DNA of 13,247 bases, taken from the NCBI GenBank assembly GCA_016302965.1, contig JAEDMP010000067.1:1-13247 (forward strand), in the 5' to 3' direction. Under the pieces are notes generated by a model, which saw nothing but the letters and a program-made list of their open reading frames with translations, was not told where the DNA came from and did no database searches. Numbering within the stretch: the stretch's first letter is position 1; each line of letters opens with the position of its first letter. The translations under genes were made by a program, and so were the position numbers. This DNA comes from Bacteroidaceae bacterium (GTDB taxonomy: Bacteria > Bacteroidota > Bacteroidia > Bacteroidales > Bacteroidaceae). Below are positions 6,527 to 13,247 of the stretch, piece after piece.

Positions 6527-7231
6527 ATGTTAGAAGAACTGAAAGAAAAGGTGTTTCGCGCCAACCTCGACTTGGTGAAGCACAACCTCGTGATTTTTAC
6601 CTGGGGAAATGTATCGGGCATCGACCGTGAGAAAGGACTGGTAGTCATCAAGCCTTCCGGCGTGAGCTACGACGACATGAAGGCATCAGACATGGTGGTT
6701 GTCGACCTCGAGACCGGCAAGGTGGTGGAAGGCGACCTGAACCCCTCCTCCGACACCCCCACCCACCTCGTACTCTATCGCACCTTCCCCGAAATCGGCG
6801 GTGTGGTGCATACCCACTCCACCTACGCTACCGCCTGGGCACAGGCCGGCAAGGACATCCCCAATATCGGTACCACCCACGCCGACTATTTCCACGATGA
6901 GATTCCCTGCACCGACGACATGACCGAGGCCGAAGTGAAGGGCGACTACGAGCTGGAAACCGGCAACGTCATCGTGAAGCGCATCCTCGCAGGCAACATC
7001 AACCCCGTTCACACCCCCGGTGTGCTGGTGAAGAACCACGGTCCCTTCTCCTGGGGCAAGGATGCCGACAATGCAGTCTACAACGCTGTGGTGATGGAAC
7101 AGGTGGCCAAGATGGCCTTCGTTTCGTTCAGCGTCAACCCCGAAACCACCATGAACCCGCTGCTCATCGAGAAGCATTTCAGCCGCAAGCATGGCCCCAA
7201 CGCCTACTACGGCCAGAAGAAGAAATCATAA
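6527..7231 (+). CDS. araD: L-ribulose-5-phosphate 4-epimerase
   Basis: A 234-residue class II aldolase-family epimerase converting L-ribulose-5-phosphate to D-xylulose-5-phosphate in the cytoplasm, close to the usual length of about 230. The residue numbering nearly matches the E. coli enzyme: zinc ligands His95, His97 and His171, with Asp76 in SSDTPTH and Asp120 in TTHADYF, and a C-terminal KHGPNAYYGQ carrying the expected tyrosine (Tyr228). The frame is open further upstream to an ATG at 6407, but that extension overlaps the end of araR, encodes no family sequence and adds 40 residues; the ATG at 6527 after an A/T-rich leader begins MLEELKEKVF, as the family does. It is separated from araR by 91 bases and followed by araA after 96 bases. 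Confidence 0.96.
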   Translation: MLEELKEKVFRANLDLVKHNLVIFTWGNVSGIDREKGLVVIKPSGVSYDDMKASDMVVVDLETGKVVEGDLNPSSDTPTHLVLYRTFPEIGGVVHTHSTYATAWAQAGKDIPNIGTTHADYFHDEIPCTDDMTEAEVKGDYELETGNVIVKRILAGNINPVHTPGVLVKNHGPFSWGKDADNAVYNAVVMEQVAKMAFVSFSVNPETTMNPLLIEKHFSRKHGPNAYYGQKKKS

Positions 7232-7246
7232 GCCTGTATTCTCTTC

Positions 7247-7288
7247 AAGGAATCCGCTACAAGGAATCATCATAAAGGAATCAGAAAA
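7247..7288. repeat. Three AAGGAATC repeats at a 14-bp period before araA
   Basis: The octamer AAGGAATC occurs at 7247-7254, 7261-7268 and 7275-7282, each exactly 14 bases apart; the remaining six bases of each unit are not conserved. A fourth copy follows the araB stop at 10521-10528. The octamer contains AAGGA, which resembles a Shine-Dalgarno core, but it lies 45-80 bases from the araA ATG, too far to act as one for that start. Confidence 0.7.
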
Positions 7289-7327
7289 AACAACATATTC
7301 AACTAACAATCTAATTTTTATCAAACT

Positions 7328-8869
7328 ATGGTTAAAGCATTTGAAAACATGGAAGTATGGTTTGTCACCGGTGCACAGCTCCTCTATGGAGGCGACGCAG
7401 TAGTAGCTGTTGACAGCCATTCAAAAGAGATGGTAGACGGTCTGAACGCATCGGGACGTCTGCCCATCAAGGTAGTATATAAAGGCACCGCCAACTCATC
7501 CAACGAGGTGGAGGCCATCATGAAGGCATCCAACAACGACGAGAAGTGCGTGGGTATCATCACCTGGATGCACACCTTCTCGCCCGCCAAGATGTGGATC
7601 AAGGGTCTGCAGGCTCTGAAGAAGCCTCTGCTCCACTTCCACACACAGTACAATGCCGACCTCCCATGGGACACTATCGACATGGACTTCATGAACCTCA
7701 ACCAGTCGGCTCACGGCGACATCGAGTTCGGTCATATCTGCAGCCGCATGCGTGTTCCCCGCAAGGTTGTTGTCGGTCACTGGAAGAGCCCCGAGGCTCA
7801 GGAGAGAATTGCCGTATGGTCGCGCGTGGCTGCCGCAGTGGCCGACGCCCACAACTGCCGCTGTCTGATGTTCGGTATGAACATGAACAACGTGGCCGTT
7901 ACCGACGGCGACCGTGTAGAGTTTGAGGAGCGTCTCGGCTACCATGTTGACTACTATCCCGTGTCAAACCTCATGGAGTACTGGAAGCAGGTTTCCGACG
8001 AGGAGGCACTGGCTCTCGTTGAGGAATATAAGAAGGAATACACCATCAAGATCGACGAGTCGGGCGAAGAGGTATATTGGGAGAAGGTGCTCCATGCCGC
8101 CAAGGCTGAGATTGCCCTGCGCCGCGTGTTGAAGGAAGAGGGTGCCACCGCCTTCACCACCAACTTCGACGACCTTGGCGAGGCCGACATCAACGACCCG
8201 AACTTCATCGGTTTCGACCAGATTCCTGGTCTTGCCTCACAGCGCCTGATGGCCGAGGGTATCGGTTTCGGTGCCGAGGGTGACTGGAAGACCGCCTGTC
8301 TCTACCGCTCACTGTGGGTGATGAACCAGGGCTTGGAGAAGGGCTGCTCGTTCCTTGAGGACTACACCCTCAACTTTGCTCCCGACTGCACATCCAGTCT
8401 CCAGAGCCACATGCTCGAGGTTTGTCCCCTCATCGCTGTCAACAAGCCTACGCTTGAGGTACACTTCCTGGGCATCGGTATCCGCAAGGAGCAGACCGCT
8501 CGCCTCGTGTTCACATCCAAGACAGGCCGTGGTATCAAGGCCACCGTTGTTGACCTTGGCAACCGTTTCCGCCTGATTACCTCTGAGGTAGAGTGCATCG
8601 AGCCGAAGCCAATGCCTAAGCTCCCCGTTGCCTCTGCCCTCTGGGTTCCGCAGCCTTCGTTCGAGATTGGTGCCGGTGCATGGATTCTCGCCGGTGGTAC
8701 CCACCACAGCGCCTTCTCTTACGACATCACCGCCGAGTATTGGGAAGACTTTGCCGAAATGCTCGACATCGAGTGCATCAACATCGACAAGGACACCACT
8801 ACCAGCGGATTCAAGACCCAGCTCCGCAACAACGAGGTTTACTACATGTTGAACAAGGCTTTCAAGTAA
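7328..8869 (+). CDS. araA: L-arabinose isomerase
   Basis: A 513-residue metal-dependent isomerase converting L-arabinose to L-ribulose in the cytoplasm; the family norm is about 500. The N-terminus MEVWFVTGAQLLYGG is the characteristic family opening. Active-site residues align with E. coli Glu306, Glu333 and His350 as Glu317 (in AEGDWK), Glu344 (LEDYT) and His361 (SHMLEVCP), with the spacings preserved exactly (27 and 17 residues). The final metal ligand is one of the His459/His460 pair in GGTHH. The ATG at 7328 is preferred because the next ATG (7349) lies inside the conserved opening. It is the middle gene of the araD-araA-araB run; a hairpin separates it from araB. Confidence 0.97.
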   Translation: MVKAFENMEVWFVTGAQLLYGGDAVVAVDSHSKEMVDGLNASGRLPIKVVYKGTANSSNEVEAIMKASNNDEKCVGIITWMHTFSPAKMWIKGLQALKKPLLHFHTQYNADLPWDTIDMDFMNLNQSAHGDIEFGHICSRMRVPRKVVVGHWKSPEAQERIAVWSRVAAAVADAHNCRCLMFGMNMNNVAVTDGDRVEFEERLGYHVDYYPVSNLMEYWKQVSDEEALALVEEYKKEYTIKIDESGEEVYWEKVLHAAKAEIALRRVLKEEGATAFTTNFDDLGEADINDPNFIGFDQIPGLASQRLMAEGIGFGAEGDWKTACLYRSLWVMNQGLEKGCSFLEDYTLNFAPDCTSSLQSHMLEVCPLIAVNKPTLEVHFLGIGIRKEQTARLVFTSKTGRGIKATVVDLGNRFRLITSEVECIEPKPMPKLPVASALWVPQPSFEIGAGAWILAGGTHHSAFSYDITAEYWEDFAEMLDIECINIDKDTTTSGFKTQLRNNEVYYMLNKAFK

Positions 8870-8877
8870 TATAATTT

Positions 8878-8914
8878 GGGGAAGTTATGATGAGGAGTGA
8901 ATTCATAACTCCCC
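8878..8914 (+). other. Stable hairpin in the araA-araB intergenic region
   Basis: GGGGAAGTTATGA (8878-8890) pairs with TCATAACTCCCC (8903-8914): 12 base pairs with a single bulged A and a 12-base loop. What follows is TCAAAAAATAAAG, not a U-tract, so an intrinsic terminator is unlikely. It starts eight bases after the araA stop and ends 15 bases before the araB ATG. Such a structure could shield the 3' end of an araA-containing mRNA or alter the araA:araB expression ratio; this is inference. Confidence 0.65.
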
Positions 8915-8929
8915 TCAAAAAATAAAGAT

Positions 8930-10522
<1,593 letters not shown>

Positions 10523-10552
10523 GGAATCAGGAATTAAAGTTCGCTTGAACGT

Positions 10553-12118
10553 ATGAAAAGAATATTCACAGTTATCACCATTGCCGCCTTCTCAATGACG
10601 GCAATGGCTGACAACGCCAAGGTTACAGTACACGTTACCCAAGGCACCCAGAAAATCCATAAAGAGATATATGGACAGTTTGCTGAGCACCTTGGTTCCT
10701 GCATCTACGGCGGACTGTGGGTTGGCGAAAACTCCCAGATACCAAACATCAACGGCTACCGCAAGGACGTGTTCGAGGCTTTGAAGGCCCTTCAGGTTCC
10801 TGTGCTGCGCTGGCCAGGAGGCTGTTTTGCCGACGAGTATCACTGGATGGACGGCATCGGACCAAAGGACAAGCGCCCCAAGATGCAGAACAACAACTGG
10901 GGAGGCACCATCGAAGACAACTCCTTCGGCACACATGAGTTCCTCAACCTCTGCGAGATGCTCGGTTGCGAGCCATATATCAGCGGCAACGTGGGAAGCG
11001 GCACTGTGGAAGAACTGGCAAAGTGGGTTGAGTATATGACCAGTGACGGCGACACGCCTATGGCCAAGCTCCGCCGGCAGAATGGCCGTGACAAGGCATG
11101 GAAGGTGAAGTTCCTCGGTGTGGGTAACGAAAGCTGGGGATGCGGTGGCGACATGCGTCCCGAATACTATGCCGACCTCTACCGCCGTTATGCCGTGTAT
11201 TGCCGCAACTATGACGGCAACAACCTCTACAAGATTGCCAGTGGAGCCAGCGACTACGACTGGAACTGGACCGAAGTGCTCATGGACCGTGTGGGGCATC
11301 GCATGAGCGGCGTGTCACTGCATTATTATACCGTGGCAGGATGGAGCGGAAGCAAGGGTTCTGCCACAAAGTTCTCAGACGACGACTACTACTGGACCAT
11401 CGGCAAGTGTCTTGAGATTGAGGATGTGGTGAAGAAGCATGCGGAAATCATGGACCGCAAAGACCCGAAAAAGCAGATTGGTCTGCTCGTGGACGAATGG
11501 GGTACATGGTGGGACGAGGAACCTGGTACCATCCGCGGTCACCTCTATCAGCAGAACGCCATGCGCGACGCTTTCGTGGCTGCTCTCTCACTCAACGTGT
11601 TCCACCGCCACTGCGACCGCGTGCGCATGGCAAACATCGCCCAGGTGGTGAATGTTCTCCAGTCGATGATTCTCACCGACCAGAAGGGTACAGGCCACAT
11701 GGTACTGACCCCAACCTACCATGTGTTCGAGATGTACAAGGGCTTCCAGGAGGCAACCCATCTGCCGCTCGACGTACAGTGCACGTCAAAGGCAGTGCGT
11801 GGCGACAGCCATGCCAAGAACGGCCGCAAGATAGACATGCTCTACTCTTCGGCTGCAAAGAAGGCTGACGGCAGCATCATCCTCTCGCTCTCCAACGTGA
11901 GCCTCACAGAACCGCAGGAAGTGGAGATTAGTCTTGAAGGCGCACAGGCAAAGGCTGTTAGCGGACGCATCCTCACCTGCGACAACGTGGCTGACTACAA
12001 CGACTTTGAGAACCCCGACCGCATCCGTCCGGTTGACTTCAAGGACGCAAAACTAAAGAAAGGTGTTCTCACGGTGAAGGTTCCGGCACGTTCCATTGTG
12101 GTGCTTGATGTGAAATAA
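10553..12118 (+). CDS. abfA: Exported GH51 alpha-L-arabinofuranosidase
   Basis: A 521-residue retaining glycoside hydrolase of family 51 that removes terminal alpha-L-arabinofuranosyl residues from arabinan, arabinoxylan or arabinogalactan oligosaccharides. Residues 1-19 form a Sec signal peptide ending Ala-Met-Ala with predicted cleavage before Asp20, and no lipobox cysteine, so the mature enzyme should be soluble in the periplasm. LRWPGGCFADEYHW (85-98) is the family hallmark. The acid/base is Glu193 in GVGNESWG and the nucleophile Glu315 in LLVDEWGTWW, both in a (beta/alpha)8 barrel, followed by the C-terminal beta-sandwich domain from about residue 400. It is the sixth enzyme or transporter gene behind galM, 30 bases after araB, so it is probably co-induced by arabinose. 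The preceding gap contains one AAGGAATC copy (10521-10528). Confidence 0.96.
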   Translation: MKRIFTVITIAAFSMTAMADNAKVTVHVTQGTQKIHKEIYGQFAEHLGSCIYGGLWVGENSQIPNINGYRKDVFEALKALQVPVLRWPGGCFADEYHWMDGIGPKDKRPKMQNNNWGGTIEDNSFGTHEFLNLCEMLGCEPYISGNVGSGTVEELAKWVEYMTSDGDTPMAKLRRQNGRDKAWKVKFLGVGNESWGCGGDMRPEYYADLYRRYAVYCRNYDGNNLYKIASGASDYDWNWTEVLMDRVGHRMSGVSLHYYTVAGWSGSKGSATKFSDDDYYWTIGKCLEIEDVVKKHAEIMDRKDPKKQIGLLVDEWGTWWDEEPGTIRGHLYQQNAMRDAFVAALSLNVFHRHCDRVRMANIAQVVNVLQSMILTDQKGTGHMVLTPTYHVFEMYKGFQEATHLPLDVQCTSKAVRGDSHAKNGRKIDMLYSSAAKKADGSIILSLSNVSLTEPQEVEISLEGAQAKAVSGRILTCDNVADYNDFENPDRIRPVDFKDAKLKKGVLTVKVPARSIVVLDVK

Positions 12119-12172
12119 TTATTAGTGTTAAACCAAAGAATTGTGTATACAAACTTAAATCATAACAAAAGT

Positions 12173-13247
12173 ATGAATGACAAAAATCTAATGAACAAGG
12201 CAGCGGACAATATCCGTATTCTGGCTGCCTCTGCTGTAGAAAAGGCTAAGAGTGGTCACCCGGGTGGCGCCATGGGTGGTGCAGACTTCATCAATGTGCT
12301 CTATAGCGAGTACCTGAAGTATGACCCCGAGAACCCTGAGTGGGTAGGTCGCGACCGTTTCTTCCTCGACCCAGGCCACATGGCTCCGATGCTCTATTCG
12401 CAGCTCACACTGATAGGTAAGTTCACACTCGACGAACTGTCACAGTTCCGTCAGTGGGGTTCTCCTACCACTGGTCACCCGGAGTTTGAGATAGCCCGCG
12501 GTATCGAGAATACATCCGGTCCTCTCGGACAGGGTCATGTGTTTGCCGTTGGTGCTGCCATCGCAGCCAAGTTCCTTGCCGCACATACCGGCAACCCGAC
12601 TTTCAGCAAGGAGACCATCTACGCATACATCTCTGACGGGGGTATCCAGGAGGAAATCTCACAAGGTGCAGCCCGCGTGGCTTCTGTGCTCGGCCTCGAC
12701 AACCTCATCATGTTCTACGACTGCAACGACATCCAGCTCTCTACCGAGACCAAGGAGGTTATGAACGAGGACACAGCCGCCAAGTATCGTGCACTTGGTT
12801 GGGAGGTATTCGAGATCAACGGTAACGACGTTGACCAGATTCGCGAGGCTCTCGACAAGGCAAAGCAGGTGGAGGGCAAGCCGGCACTCATCATCGGCAA
12901 GTGTATCATGGGTAAGGGTGCCCTGAAGGCCGACGGCTCTTCTTACGAGGCCAACTGCAAGACCCACGGCGCTCCTCTCGGCGGCGACGCATACGTCAAC
13001 ACCGTCAAGAACCTCGGTGGTGATCCTGAGAACCCATTCCAGATCTTCCCTGAAGTACAGGAACTCTACGCCAAGCGCGCTGAGGAGCTCAAGGGCATCT
13101 GCGCTGAGCGTTATGCTGAGGAGAAGGCTTGGGCCGGCGCTAACCCTGAGAAGGCGGCACAGCAGGCAGAGTGGTTCAGCGGCAAGGCTCCTAAGATTGA
13201 CTGGAGCAAGTGCGTACAGAAGGACAACGACGCTACACGTAGCGCAT
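12173..13247 (+). CDS. tkt: Transketolase, N-terminal half (cut by the window edge)
   Basis: An open frame from the ATG at 12173 runs off the right edge after 358 codons; full transketolases are about 670 residues. It opens with the thiamine-diphosphate half: SGHPGG with His29 (27-32), GRDRFFLDPGHM (59-70), GPLGQG (116-121), and the diphosphate/Mg2+ motif from Asp155 (SDGGIQEE) to Asn185. Methionines at 12173 and 12191 both precede the conserved region; the first follows a longer A-rich leader and is preferred. The enzyme transfers two-carbon units between xylulose-5-phosphate and other sugar phosphates, the direct outlet for the product of AraD. The gap after the GH51 gene is 54 bases without a terminator or clear promoter, so co-transcription with the ara genes is likely. 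A DXS-type synthase is unlikely because the SGHPGG and GPLGQG contexts are those of transketolase. Confidence 0.94.
   Translation, partial: MNDKNLMNKAADNIRILAASAVEKAKSGHPGGAMGGADFINVLYSEYLKYDPENPEWVGRDRFFLDPGHMAPMLYSQLTLIGKFTLDELSQFRQWGSPTTGHPEFEIARGIENTSGPLGQGHVFAVGAAIAAKFLAAHTGNPTFSKETIYAYISDGGIQEEISQGAARVASVLGLDNLIMFYDCNDIQLSTETKEVMNEDTAAKYRALGWEVFEINGNDVDQIREALDKAKQVEGKPALIIGKCIMGKGALKADGSSYEANCKTHGAPLGGDAYVNTVKNLGGDPENPFQIFPEVQELYAKRAEELKGICAERYAEEKAWAGANPEKAAQQAEWFSGKAPKIDWSKCVQKDNDATRSA

Noticed and set aside
7312..7319. TAATTTTT as a -7 box for araA
   Set aside because: There is no TTG-type -33 box about 20 bases upstream, and transcription would start almost at the ATG.
12119..12172. 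Possible promoter or regulator site before tkt (AGTGTTAA and the palindrome TGTATACA)
   Set aside because: AGTGTTAA lacks the second arm of the candidate AraR operator, TGTATACA is only eight bases, and no -33/-7 pair is visible.

Overview
The window looks like chromosomal DNA of a Bacteroidales bacterium, most likely Prevotellaceae (Prevotella/Segatella-like) or a close Bacteroides relative. The reasons are a Nudix-type AraR regulator, a xylulokinase-like AraB, A-rich leaders without clear Shine-Dalgarno sequences, a promoter of the Bacteroidetes TTG/TAnnTTTG type, and GC-rich coding DNA set in AT-rich gaps. All ten genes lie on the + strand. I see no mobile element, CRISPR array, tRNA or rRNA.

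Layout. Bases 1-2644 form a galactose module: three 16-bp tandem repeats in the leader, an FHS-family sugar permease, galactokinase (galK), and a strong intrinsic terminator at 2607-2644 after a structured 3' UTR. Bases 2645-2770 are the control region of the next unit: a palindrome with a GT-N7-AC core (candidate AraR operator, 2654-2670) and a Bacteroidetes-type promoter (2698-2727). Bases 2771-13247 form a presumed L-arabinose operon: lipoprotein aldose 1-epimerase (galM), SGLT-like Na+/sugar symporter, Nudix-family repressor araR, L-ribulose-5-phosphate 4-epimerase (araD), L-arabinose isomerase (araA), ribulokinase (araB), an exported GH51 alpha-L-arabinofuranosidase, and the first half of a transketolase (tkt) that runs off the right edge. 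No intrinsic terminator was found after 2644.

How it works together (inference from family knowledge). The exported GH51 enzyme releases L-arabinose from arabino-oligosaccharides. The lipoprotein mutarotase equilibrates the anomers of arabinose, and of galactose, outside the cytoplasm. The symporter imports the sugar. AraA, AraB and AraD convert it to D-xylulose-5-phosphate, and transketolase feeds that into the pentose phosphate pathway. AraR, encoded inside the operon, probably senses arabinose with a catalytically degenerate Nudix domain. The adjoining permease and galK handle galactose, the other main sugar of arabinogalactan; galT, galE and polymer-binding SusC/SusD genes are not in the window.

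No wholly new system was found. The least explained signals are non-coding: short tandem repeats of period 14-16 bp in the leaders of four genes, the operator lying upstream of its apparent promoter, and hairpins in the galK 3' UTR and between araA and araB. The gaps between genes are all under 300 bases; the longest is 2508-2770.
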